A DNA stretch of 64,000 nt from Carya illinoinensis (taxonomy: Eukaryota; Streptophyta; Magnoliopsida; Fagales; Juglandaceae): assembly GCF_018687715.1 (NCBI RefSeq), contig NC_056758.1, positions 37,109,467 through 37,173,466 on the forward strand. Direction: 5' to 3'. Shown one piece after another: positions 12,247-25,346 of this stretch. Each line of letters opens with the position of its first letter. The stretch's first letter is position 1. Both the position numbers and the translations under genes were made by a program. Under the pieces are notes generated by a model. That model was not told where the DNA came from. It saw only the letters and a program-made list of their open reading frames with translations, and ran no database searches.

Positions 12247-14036
12247 TTTGCCTGTGCTGCATAGAGAAAGGTTCTGATGTTGCTGCTGTGTGGTGGGTGT
12301 GGCGGTCTGGTGTTTCCACAAATTGTGCAACATTAATGTGACATATTTCGTGACCACTAATTGATTTGTAATCTTGTAAATATCTTCTTTCCTTTCGAAT
12401 CATTCCCAGATTGCAATTCAAATTATTTGGAAAATTCTCATTGTAATGGTTTTAGACGTTTTAGTCTTGTACATTTCCACTTTCTTAAATGTCCGCAGCT
12501 TAATCCATCTTAACTAACTAGGGCAATATGATTCTAAGTTAGTCCACAATGGTTAACACTTCAGAAGCGTCTGGTTGCTGACATTGTATCTCCTTCACAC
12601 ATTTCATTCCATCAATTCCCTTCGTTGGCGGGAGCTTTTTGTTGACGGCTTTTATGTGGAAGTTTTGTTATCGAGTGTTGCCCTTCTTTAGTACGATGGT
12701 AGTGATAGAACTTTGCAGGTAATGCGAACGCTCTGAGCAACTGATTCTTTTTATATGCGGAACGTGAGGTCATTTTGGATTTAGGTTCTTCTCAAGTTCA
12801 TATTCGAATCTGAAGTTGTTTTTACAGCATCTATTTGAGCATTTCATTCTCTTTGAAAAATTAATGGTAAAGCTGAACTTTTTCAAGTAGTTTTCAAGGA
12901 ACGAGGGTTTTTTTTTTTTATATTGAAGGATCAACTAGTCACTGTGTCTAGTTATTGACTTTTCTTTTCTGAGTATCTTTCCTTTATTTTGAAAGAGAGT
13001 ATTCAATTTATGTAGTTTTTATGGCTTCTCCTAGAGTATTCAAGTTGGACAAGTTACGAATCAGAACTGAATAAGATTGTTGGTGGCGATTAATAAAGTA
13101 GCAGTCACGGTAGCTAACGCGCACTCATCAGAAAACTTACAAGACAGGGAGGGACTCTATTCTTTGGAGTAAGTAGAATGTCCGATGTTTGGTACTTATC
13201 TGGAGATTTGGCATATTCTAGCTTAAACCTAAAAGCAATATCATTTCACTGCCACCTAATTTCTTCTTCTAACCTTCTCATTTCTAGTACAGTTGATGCA
13301 GTAAAGCTATAGCATATGCTAAAGATATGGAAAATGATGCATCCATCCCGGTAAAAGTCACCGATTTTTTTTTCTTAATTGTTAAGGAAGCGTTTTTATA
13401 GAAGTTTTTGAATTTTTTTTCTTTTTAAAAATGTTTAAAGTGATTTAAAAAATGCTTGAAAAAATAATACACAAAATGCACTCCTCTTGGTGGCCCTAGC
13501 AGTAACCTAAAGATATATTTTCTTGCACAAGTTATATAGTTCTAACGAAAAAGGAAACCCACATTCGCCCAAGGGTAAGACATGCATGAGGAGGTGACGA
13601 GCTAACAATGCTCAAGGAAAAGGGCATCGTTCAGGCCTAGTCTAGTTGACAAGCCAAAAAATTTAGTAGCTTATGTAAAACTAAAACATAGTAAATCAAA
13701 ATTGAAGGCAAAGCCACAATTGCTATATATGGAGATTATATTTCAAGGAAAAAAAGGTGAGAATTTAATATGAAAACACGAATAGGCAAAAAGGGAACCC
13801 TCTAAAAAGAGAGCAGGCTAAGGGTTCCGGAGCAGCTGAGTTGCTTGCTCCCTTTACAAAATTAGCAAACTCAGCCGTTTTGGGACTATACATGGACCAG
13901 AATGACTCATCCCTCCATCATGTTTCAGCGGGCCAATGGGATCATATCTCAACATCTTGCATCTCCTCGATTATTTGAGCCCCTGTTCTTTGTGATATGA
14001 CATGCCTTACCATTATTTACATGCATGATGATGGGA
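12247..14036. other. Convergent intergenic region
   Basis: It separates two genes that converge and should hold both 3' untranslated regions. No coding ORF, tRNA or clear transposon is visible. Several T-rich and A-rich stretches could act as plant polyadenylation signals but none is decisive. Confidence 0.5.
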
Positions 14037-15449
14037 TTAATAGTAATACGTGTTGTCCTTGGGATTGGGAGCATCCTTACAAAGAATTGAACGGACTTCC
14101 ATGATAGATCTAGGTGGTTCCAGGTCTTTCTCCTGAACTGTATTTCCAAGCAGCTGCTGAGTCTGTGAGGCAAAGGTATCGTCCAGAATCTGCAGGTTAT
14201 TGAAATTTCAGATGACAGAAGGGAAAATACAGGAAGAACGCAAATGCACAACAAGAAAACCTCTGCTAACTGTCATGACATCAGAAAGGTGACGAAATGA
14301 TCTACCTGAAGCTTTTTGTGCTCCAATGTAGACTATGGTAAACCTTGTATATGTAAATTAGGAAGTAATATTCTTCGTGACAACAAAAGCTAACATGGCC
14401 AGGGGAAAAAATACAAGGGAACATAAATCATGCAGGATTTAATAGTTAAAAGGACCCCGTGCAGAATTTGTTATGCTGAACTATCGAGTACGAATGATTC
14501 CAAACACTTGAAGTATTTATCTACCTACACCTAGGATACTGAAAAGTTTTGTCATATACATCATTAGAACCACCTGATCCAGCTTATTTTCAGTCACACG
14601 TAAACTCCCCACATTTACCAAATGGTCAAAGCTATAGTGGATTAAACAGCTTAAATAATATAATCTGATAAAGTATTTTGGAAGGAAAACACATTATTAT
14701 TGGTCAAGGGACCTATAGTGCCCATTAAAGGAAACAGCATTCTTCTTATTATTTTTTTTTAAACTAAAAGAAACAGTATGACTTAAGGTTTTGATTACGC
14801 CCAATTGCCAGTATAGCCTTTGTGCTATTCATCCAAAGGGAAAAACAAAAAGTTGCAATGCTATTACTTACAGAAACTGCAATCCGTGAACCTTTATACC
14901 ACGACCTATTCTCTTTCCTGTTCTCCAAGAAACTTAGAACATCCTGTGACAGAGGAAATTCAACATAATATGTACAGAAGATTAGAATCAAATCCAAACC
15001 TCGAATGTAGTATGTTACTAAGATACAGGTGCAATGAATTTGCCTGCCCCAGCCGGTCCCAGTAACCTCGACAGAGTGCAATGAAAACATGAGTCTCAAA
15101 GATGGTATGGAGGTGATTTATTGTATCTGTCAACTGCTCTTTCAGAGGCTGCATTCTACCCAGCACATCAGATTCCACCACAGTCTCCTTTGAGTCTTGA
15201 AGAATCTTTTTCAGTTTTGTAGCATTCTGTAACTTTGTCTGGTGCAACAAAAAAAAAGGAAGCATATCAAACACCGTGACAAAATACTTGCCTAATTTAA
15301 ATTTTCAAGCAAGAAAATTTAATTTGAATTAAAGTGGGAAAATCCTTGGCTGCTGCATATATATTGTCTAAGCATGTCATCAAAGATATTTCATTTATCA
15401 TAAAAAGGACACATCTATCTTTCGTACCAGAATTGTATTATCTGTTTCA

Positions 15450-15486
<37 letters not shown>

Positions 15487-18400
15487 CTTAATTCATACAC
15501 TACTATCAAACTATGTAAAATTCAAACAAATAATATGTGATTTGAGGATGACACCCACATTCTCTACAAGTTTCTCCACAACTGCTTGCAAATAATTTCT
15601 GAACTTGGCTCTCAGCATCACTGTTACTTCACTGAGATGCTCTCCAGGAACTGAATTTTCACCATTAGGGATGCAAGAACCCCATGACCTGAACTGAGCT
15701 TCTATCTTGGGACGCAAGATATCAATCACCCTCTTCATGGAATTCAGTAAAATCCCCAGCTGCGAAGCAACACAAGATTCAAACCAAAAGAATATATACC
15801 TAGTCAAAGGAACCTTACAAGTATGAGAAATTACAACTGACCTCATCAGGAACCATATAGGGGCAAACAGAACGTTTGGCAAGTTTCTGGACATACTTGA
15901 GGCCAAATTTCTTGGGTGCCAAATGCTCCTTCACTGGTGACAAGACATCTGCATATTGCTTGTCTAAAGCTTCCACTATTGCCTTTTCAACATCCGCAAT
16001 AGCCTATTGTGGATAATAGTCCAAAAAAAGAAATCAAACATGTTCAGTATCTGATTTTTGTAATTTCAAGCCAGCCTTTCAAGTTCCAATTCTACATAAA
16101 AGCAACTGTTCAAAACGAGAAGAGTCTAGATAGGCCATTAACCTTGTTTTTGGCACCAACCTCTCTAATCACTTCAAATTAAGCCTAGGAATACTATTAA
16201 TAACTTGACCAGATCGTGATAATTTTAAAAAACACCACAAAAGGTTATATATAGAAAAAGGATGGTGATTGGTGATGCTAGAAACCAAATAAGATAATAA
16301 AGATTGATAGATAAGCAACCCATCTGGACGTACCTTTTCCAAGCCAAAAATATATTCTGGCCATCGGCAAATGATGATCTCATAGTCGCTTAATGTTTCT
16401 TTCAGTCGGTCATACATGTCATCAACAAAAGGAGTAGTAGAATGCTGTGTTCGAACTCCCGACCATTTTACCTGCAAGTACATCAACTCTCAGAACACCT
16501 TTATATGACACAGATTATAAAGTACAACTTGCAATGTGCAATAACTTCAGATTCAAGAATTTTCCCAAAGAATCAACACTCAAAATGGTCTATCGACATG
16601 CTGATATTAACCCCACACCACGCCAACAAAAAAATTTCATCTGAACAAACACTATTCTGCTGCAAAAGAACCAAACAGATTTGGCAAACATAAGGGAAGA
16701 ATGACTTATAGTAATACCAGTAACATGTGTACCTTATCTAATCTGCATGACTCGAGCAAAGAGAGACGCTTATCTCGTATCCATACCATAATATACAAGT
16801 GAAACAATTCTTTCGCATCCACTCCACCTTTGATAGGGCTGAGCAATAACATAAAATAGGGTTGGGAGTCTGGGACAACACGTAATAACTCCTATGAAAG
16901 TATGCATTTTTTTCCCAGCTCTTCCTGAGCCATTAATCTTAAGCAGAAGAGATAACATTACCTAATGTTCCAGCTGGCAAGGTCCCTTTGAAAATCTGCC
17001 GTAGCAATAACTAGTTCGGCCACAGGAGGTGAAGGGCCTGTTGGGGGGCAAGCAATGAGGAAAGCACGCAATCTGTTGCAAAGCTCTGTGCTGTAGATGG
17101 ATGAAGACAGATTTGGAAGGTCTACAAAACTGCACAAGAAATTCAAAATTTTAGAAACCTACTCGTTTGAGTGAGTTCCGAAATCATAATAATCAACATA
17201 TCCTACTCAATTCAAAAACTCTATAAAATTAAAAATACAAGGAACATAAGAAGAAAATTATATAAATAAAGCAATAAAGCAATAAAGTATTGAATTATGT
17301 TTATTTTAAGATTAGAAGGTAAAAATTCAGGACGAAGTATCAATTATTTGCTTCCTTCCATGGTTCATGTTGCTGAGAATTTGTATATGTTCCAATTAAA
17401 TTTCTGCACATCACGAAAAAGATAATTTATGCACACCATAATGCTTGTTACAATATCGTTGTACAACCACACAACTTCTCTCATAGTGAAAAAGACAACT
17501 CATCTGACTTTCTGTGAGATTAGAGTTATATGAATTCACAAATCAACTGTTTTAATAACTCACAGTACTGAGCATTCATACGACAGCCTGAGGAGCATAC
17601 CTGGGAAGTATATGTTGATTATGAATCTGAATATCAGTAAAAATTTCATTTCTAATGTTCATGCACAGTGATATCATCTTCTGGTATGCAGTAGAAATAG
17701 TAACAGTGTCCATCAAACTGCCTTCACTACTGTTGGAAACATATTCATCTGTCTCCGTCAAGTGCCTTCTTGATCTCTTCTTTGCTGCAACCTGGGAGAC
17801 CCTAACGCTGATTAAACAGATAATTGTACAACTCAAGTAAGCATCATAAAGAAAATTTTCTGCCAGTATCTCAAACCTGAAAATAATGGCATAAAGCAGT
17901 CTGCGCCTCGGGAGACAAGATGTCGTGAAGAATCGTATATAATTTAACAGCTGGTTCCAGGGCAGGTGCTGCAAGCCCAGTTGCAGACTTGAAAATCTCC
18001 ATGATACCCGAAGGCAAGGACTCATCAAGCGACTTGTAGTTCTCAAAAACTAAAGCAAGTATCTGTTCAATTTGGTCCTTAGTTTCTCCTAGAATTCGAT
18101 TCTGATAAAGCAATCACAATTTATTCAAATTTGTTTTAGAGCCTGCAGAATCCATCAAAGTACTATAGACAAAAAAAAAAAGACAATATAATACAAAAGC
18201 AACCATAAAAAATACATTGTAACCAAAGTAAAACAATAACAAGAAGAACATTAGATCAGTACGAAAGAAATTATATGCTTCAAACTGGAAAGTTAGATTT
18301 GTACCTCTTGATGACTCAATGTGTTTTTGCTATGGCCTTTCATTACAACTGGCATTAACAAGTCATAAACCAAGGTGAGGCAGTCAGCTGTTGGCGTGGC

Positions 18401-21400
18401 AACGTCCATTACATAAGAGAGGTATCTATTGACATCACAGATTGAAACATCAACCTAGAGTAAAAAGCCTAAGATGAAAAACTGGTTTGATGACTTATCA
18501 TATTAGATGGTCTAGTGATTTCAACATCAAGAAGCAATTAAATTTAACACCCAATTACCTCAACTTGGTGTACACATCAGACACTCCATAGTACGAGGCA
18601 AACTCTGTTAAGAGCCACTTCCATGGACCATGCAACAATAGGTTTCTTTGTTGAAAATGCTGAACCTTCATAGCAACCTCTAAAACTAGATCATAAGCAA
18701 CCGTTTCTGCAACAGAGCCACACTGGGACCAAAGGAGTAGCACATATATCATTTAGATATTCACAATCCATGATATAATATGGAGAATAAGCTTTCAATA
18801 TGAATTAAAAAAATTGTCTCGACAATGATGTGACAGAAAATTTGAAAAATAGTACAGCTACTTTCTAGTCAAAGGATTCTAACAATACTCTTATTTAAGG
18901 CATATTCCACCGTTCCAGAAGCCAAGTTAAACTCCACTGTTACTGACCATTAATTGTAAACTACTCACTCCTCCATAATATCCAAATTATAGGAAGGAAA
19001 CGCCAACATTTTTTTTAACTTCTAACAGAACTTGCAATGGTCAACTATATTGACAATCTTGTGCCATGACTAGAAATTAGATCAAAATGATTTAAGATTT
19101 GGGGGTGCTTCAAATCAATAAATATCTGGTGACTATTCAGATACGAGGCCACAGCTTATGAGCAACTCTTAATATTGGGAAAACATCTGAAGACTAGTCC
19201 AGTGTAAGTCACTAACCTTTGGATGACTATTATCATCTGAACTAGTTGAGTAGTTTATATACAGCTGTATCTTGCCAACAAGTTCATGTTCAGGCTCATG
19301 GTAAATAGACCACCAGCGTAGCCTGTCAGCCTGTGGTCAACTTTAATTTTAGCATTCTACCAGAACATAATTTAAGCTTGAAGCTAATGTTGGGGCCAAA
19401 AAACATTACTGGGTCATCAGCAATAGTAGCCAATTGAACGAGGACACGACCAAACTGCTTTCCCTTGGAATCCTGGACTTCAAGTAGCAGATCATCTCCT
19501 ATACTATCTGGAAAGCTGTAGAGTCATCAGCATCATTCTCAAGCAATCTTAGAAGTACATAGAACAAAAGCGGGAGCCAGGAAGAGAACATACAATACAT
19601 GTGTATCACCAGCTCCAGGTTGCATTCGGATTGCATCCTCTTCAGGTAAACTTTTCAGCCTTATTAGACAAGAGTATGTTTCTGATGGCATTTGGAGGTA
19701 AAGAGGAAAAACCTTTAGTAATCGAGAAAAAAAAATGAAAAAAGAATGGACCGGGGAGCATATTGTGCAGTATTATGAGTATAAGGTCAGAACATCACAA
19801 TGAAAGTAAATATGTCATTCACAGCTCCAATCATGGGCAATTCATAGCAATTTTGAGATGGAGAGCAAAATTGTTGTTTTTTCTCTTTAGTCCAAGGAGA
19901 ACTAAAGCATGCAATTTATTTTGCATGCTCCACATCCTTATATTGTGTTTCCTTTTCTTTATATTTTATGATTAAGAATCTTATATTGTGTTTTCATAAC
20001 ATTAATACGTTTTCCTTCCTTTCATGGAATACAACTCATTAGAAAAGAACAGTATAAATCAGCAGCTAATTCAACTTGGATGACAAATTAATAAAGAATA
20101 GAGTTTGCAACTTTTGCATACCTTGCACCGCTTCATATGACAATGGGCTGTTGCGTAAAGTTGTTACAACATTTTTGAGGAGTTTGGACACCTGTTTAAT
20201 ATACTGTGTTCCAGCTTGCACATATGCCAAGCTCTGACGTGAAAAAGAACCATTTGCAGGAAGTCGTGGTGCAACACGAATCTTTCTTAAAGCTTGCCAT
20301 CCAGAACAAAGTTTTGACTGAAAATTGGAGAAGTGATATTGAATGGACTCCAATCTAATTGCTGGTGGCCTAAAAGATGATATACTACATCCAGTAGGTG
20401 GGTCCAAGGCCATCTTCACTTTACGCACTGCACAATCAGCAAGATTTTAGAAGAGCCTGCATGCTAACCACTTGAACAATGAGAGTGCCAGAGCTTAGGT
20501 GAAAAAACCTACCTTGCACCCTCATCTTGCCAATAATTTTCTTTGGCTTTGCAGCAACCCCCTCGCTGACAAGCTCTGAAGTGTGCTTCACCAATAGTTC
20601 ATCTTCTGATTGCAATAGCACTTTGCGTAATCTACAATTATATTATTTTAAGAAGTATAAGCTTAAAAGTCGAAAAAATACTAAGAAATGTTGTATGTTA
20701 TGCAGTATTCACTCAGAGGATGTTGCCACAATCTGCATAACATACAGAACCTTTCAATTGATAGTAATTGTACTAAACATGCGGTTGGATGTAGCATATA
20801 AATATAAGCTTTATTGGAATCCCATAAACTTTGAGGTTCCGATTTTAACTTCTTATAGATCGTAATCTGAAAGCCATTCTAATATCTCAGTTATAGAATT
20901 CACAGGTTCTATAGACTATTTCTAGGTTAATTTAATTTTAGAGTGACTTTAATGTTCAATTGCAGTGAGAAAAATAGCAGAAGAACATGTCCGGATTATA
21001 TAAATATCAATACTCTGGAAACCTTTTACAGTGTAAGGGCATGTATGGATTCTAATCCCATAGAGGGTCAAGGATTTAAGAGAAATAATATTTGCAGTCC
21101 TAGAGTGTGCAAGCCTTGCGTATTCTTTTTGAAAAAAGTAGATAAATATGGGACCCGTATGAAAAAATCATTTTTGTAATATTGGATCCCAATTTTTTCA
21201 AAAGGAGTATGTGGGGATGGCATATCCTAGAACTATATGTAGCATTACTCGGGATTTAATAAGGAAGTTAATAGGGAAAATAGTCAGGAGTAACTTAGGG
21301 TTGAGATGAAAATACTAGCTCAAGAATGGAGCAATTAATGGTGAGGAAAGCATGGTTGCATGGAGCAAACTTGAAAATCAAAACCAGATATGAGAGGGCA

Positions 21401-24400
21401 ATACAATTAAGCATCACCCAATTACTTTGATTCAGCAATTTCAAATATGTATTTTCTGGAAAGTACAGTGTACTGACTTGTAAAATAAAAAGTACTCTAA
21501 TTGGACTTTGGATTTATGAGGAGAAAATGGCCAAGGTGAGGGTGTTAAGATTCCTAATTAAAGTTATACTACTAATCTGCCAATAAGAAATTGTATTTTT
21601 TTGTAAGTACCAATAATAAGTGCAACTATCTTGGCGCAGTCACAAGCAAGAAGAGCCAAGGTGCTGAGGACAGTGATGAAAATACCCATGTTAACAAACA
21701 GAAATCCAAAATATTAGTTCCTTATGTGATGAAGCGGTAAAGCTAGATTCTTGTTTTCCACAAACATATAGGATATGGCTTATTACAGATACTGGGCATG
21801 TAATTTGTTCTCCTCCACCATCTATGCCAACTGGTTTTTCCATTTCAGCTCAACAAAGCTATACATCTGGTGGCTGTTTGTCACATGTGAGGTGCAAGGT
21901 CTAACCAGCTTGTCTCACAAGATTTTTAGGGCTAAAAATAGTCTTCATTTATATACGAAATATTTCCTCCAGTATGGAATTCTAGACACTGACATGAAAC
22001 CAGAATAGCAACCCTTTAAGTTGTAATTTTCCCTACGCCTTATTTCCATTTCCAGAATATCATAAAGAAAAAAACAAAAATAGAAAGAAAAAAGGGCATG
22101 AGTTGGTGGCATTATAAGTCGACAATAGAAGATAGTGAGCCCACCCAAAAGCATCACGTAGTAGAGCACATTCACTTTCCAAGAACATTGGAGCTTCCAT
22201 GCACTCCATTGCCCAGGAATGAAGACAAAGTCGCACGCATGCATCATATGCAATCACAGCATGCCACGGCCCTAGAGCACTGAATTTGATTTACAAATCA
22301 AATAAGAACAGTTAATGAAAATAATTATAAAAGCTCTGGGTTTATAATCAACACCATCAATAATTGCAGTGTTGGTAAGAGATACCTTGCATGAAATGTT
22401 GGGAGGCGAGCTGGATATGAACCTGAGGATGCACCGGCTTCAGAATTGGTTGTAGTTCTATCAACAGATAACATAACAAAACTAGTTATAGTTTATCACA
22501 AAAACTCAAGTGTTCATGTGTTAAAGCTTGCAAAGAAGTACAATGTGCATGGCTAATGTATATTCCAGAAACACATTTGCAAATGGCTTCTAACAAATAA
22601 AAACCATTAAAGGATCACACGAACCTCACAAAATGTTCAGGATTCCTATTTCCAGTGTCATTCTCCACCTTAACACTAGGTGTGGTTTCTAATGTATTCC
22701 AATTATTTTTGGTTGATACTGGACTTCTCACAGCACCTTGCTTAATTTCTTGTGTGGAACCACAAAAAGGAGGTGCACTGGGAATGTCATCGTCATCATC
22801 ATCAGAGAACTTCTCATCCTGCAGGTTTCTCGAATGCAAATTCTGCAAGATGGACAAATTTTGCAAAGACGGTAAAAAAGATTCAATTGATGGTAAGTAT
22901 GCAAACGCCGAAAATGCAAAGAGGGCAAAGTTTTTTTGATAGGAAAAAGTTGAAAAAGAAAAGCAAAGAACACAAAATTAACAGATAGTTTGCATATATC
23001 ATACGCTAACATAAAACCTTGAAAATTCCAGACATTCCAGCACAGATACATGCTAAAATACAACCTTGAAGATATACAAGAGACATTGATAGTCAAATAA
23101 GGCAAAAAATTTAACATAATAGAGGGTAAATTGACGTGTGATCCACCTAAGCACTGTTCAAAAGAGTCAAAAGCAGGGCTACTTGAGGATAACTTTTTGG
23201 TCCCCCCACCCCCACCCCACTAACCAATGAACTACGTTTTAGGCCTACAGCTGTAGAGCTAGAGCCCCTCCACGATTGAACTTATCATTTTTCGTGGGGT
23301 GGGGGGAATCCTCCACTATAGAGTACATCCAGTAAATGGCCCCAGGATACACATGTAAATTATTGCTTGCCTGAGCATGGGTGCATAATTCAGGAATCAA
23401 GAGTTTTTCTTTCTAGCTTAAAAAATTTAATGGACCAGGTTGTCCTGATAAGCTGTAATAACAGCATTCATCAGGTCACAGTGACATATACTGTACACAA
23501 AATCGCTCTACTCCCTTCTTACACACACCCCAACAAGGACTCATAAGGTCATCCAACCCAGAGTTGTAGTAGCACAATCAAAACAATGCTCAAAGTTGGA
23601 AATGTTTCTCATAGCAAATCAGAAGGCTTCATCAAATAATCAATCTTAGTTATCTTCATTGGTTAAAAGTAGCCAATGTTGAAATATGGCAATGACCTCC
23701 AGCTAGAATGTCACCATTTCTGCCACCAAATTCGTTACTCGCTATCCCAAAAAAACTGAGTTGCAATTTTCATAACGTCTAAAACCCCTCAAATCAAAAC
23801 AGAAAGGGAGAAAAAGGTACAAGAAAAGTGGAACCGAATAAATCTATAACATTAAGGACTAATTCCTTGAAGAGTTTGATGAGGGTTAAATCTTTAGAGA
23901 TTTAACGAGGGAGTTTGAAGACCAGGACAGAGCCAAAAACCTAGCATTATAATTTCCTTAAAAGCTTTCAGACACATTAAATCTAGTTCTTCTTTCAAGG
24001 ACTTTGAAAAGCAAGCAGGTCATTCAGTAAGTTGAATATGCCTGAAATTATTTTCCAGAAAATAATATGCCTCAAATTATTGAAATTGATGCAAGCTTGT
24101 AGCTGTTTCTACAATGATAATTGACACTGAATAAGACAAACTGAAGGGAGCTGGGGGGAAGTAAAGACCATGTATAATACGTTTCAATTAAATTTTGACA
24201 GATTAGTTCTTAAGATGTGAACTTTTAAAACACAATACCCTGCTCAATATTCCTAATACAACATTTGGGAAAAAATCTCCACACTTTAAGCAATATATCT
24301 TTGCCGAGAATCTAAGTAGCATAACCAACTTAAGGAACAAGCAACTGATAGAAACTGATAAGGAAAACGATTTAAGATCACCTTACTATGTCTAAATTTG

Positions 24401-25346
24401 GAATTATATTCTCTACAACTAAATTGTAAACGCAACATCCACACAATCATTTATAATGCAACACAAATTATAGTGAACCATACACTTGAATTATTACAAA
24501 CCTTTTTGGCGGCACTTGCCATATTCACCAGTGGTGGCACACTTGAAGTATATCCCTCCGAAGCGTAAGCTCTAGTGTGAGGCACTGCACCATTGATGCT
24601 TCCCACTTGCGTAGTAGAAAACTCCGAGCTAGCAGCAGAATCTGATGACTCATCCTCTGTATACCCATGCTTCCCAACAGGGTGCCTCCCATTTCCCCTC
24701 ACCAACCTCTCCGCCACGTGCCCTTGTCTGCCTGCCACCGTTTCCATAGACGAACCGACATCAGAGTACATATAATCACTAGCATAATGTGGTGGCCTCT
24801 GCGCTGGGTTCCCGTATCTATGAGCAGTAGTACCACTGGGAATCCTTTCGTCTCGTGGTGACGAATCCAAGGAATATCTACCCCCATAAACCTCCTCTGA
24901 ATCAGTACTCATGTCATTGTCAGAGTGAGACCCACTTTCGTCTACATCACCCGGTATCGTTCTAGATACGGGGATGGCATTTGAGGGCAAATGCCCACTT
25001 CTGAACATTGCCGGTGGAGGCAATCCAAATCCCCTGCCGCCGCCACTGTGAATGTTGGTAATGGGATCTATCCGAGGTCTCAAATTCGAATTGGAGAATG
25101 GGACGTCCTTCTGGTTAGAAACAGAACCCAGAAATTTATAAGTTCTCTCTTTAAAAAAACAAATGATTTTGGGAAAAAAATGCAAGCAACTTAACACAGA
25201 CCCAGATCCTACACGCAATGAGCAAGCAAAATTCACAACAACGACTCCAAAAGAGAGAGAGTATCAAATGCAAGAGGAAAGGAGTTAGTTAAGCCGACCT
25301 CCTTAACCCATCGAAGCGCATTTTTATCAAGACCTTCTGTGAACAT
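14037..25346 (-). CDS. Large plant-conserved protein of unknown function, At4g24610/At5g65440-like, 1236 aa
   Basis: Twenty-two exons join in frame (3711 bases with stop): 25299-25346, 24502-25110, 22625-22842, 22386-22457, 22145-22279, 20513-20631, 20122-20427, 19594-19681, 19410-19515, 19217-19330, 18559-18722, 18305-18425, 17877-18101, 17601-17791, 16962-17129, 16733-16838, 16334-16471, 15842-16003, 15559-15759, 15044-15238, 14872-14943, 14037-14189. It begins MFTEGLDKNALRWVKEKDVP. Residues to ~300 are Ser/Asp-rich and probably disordered (SDNDMSTDSEEVYGG; DEKFSDDDDDDIPSAPPF). Around residues 510-605 a C2-like stretch is visible (DSIGDDLLLEVQDSKGKQFG to VGKIQLYINY). The C-terminal half is helical and strongly conserved-looking (HGPWKWLLTEFASYYGVSDV; GETKDQIEQILALVFENYKS; FDDLPNLS-type text reading FVDLPNLSSSIYS). 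The order suggests a membrane- or trafficking-related scaffold, by analogy with C2 plus helical Munc13-type proteins, but that is inference. All introns are GT-AG except intron 20. Confidence 0.88.
14944..15043 (-). other. GC-AG intron (intron 20 of the 1236-aa gene)
   Basis: Exon 20 ends CTGGGGCAG and is followed by GCAAAT. Exon 21 begins after TCACAG. Joining there keeps the frame (LGQ then DVLSFLENRKENRS), and no GT donor nearby does so. The 100-bp size is normal. Confidence 0.8.
15452..15483. repeat. (TA)n microsatellite
   Basis: About 16 TA units within intron 19 of the 1236-aa gene, between exons 20 and 19 in coordinate order. Confidence 0.9.
21080..21250. mobile_element. 171-bp MITE, copy 1 of the GAGAAAT family
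   Basis: It begins GAGAAATAATATTTGCAGTC and ends CTATATGTAGCATTACTC, which are inverted repeats of each other. It is flanked by AGGATTTAA (21071-21079) and GGGATTTAA (21251-21259), an 8/9 match. It sits in intron 5 of the 1236-aa gene (20632-22144). A copy of exactly the same length lies at 37633. Confidence 0.85.
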
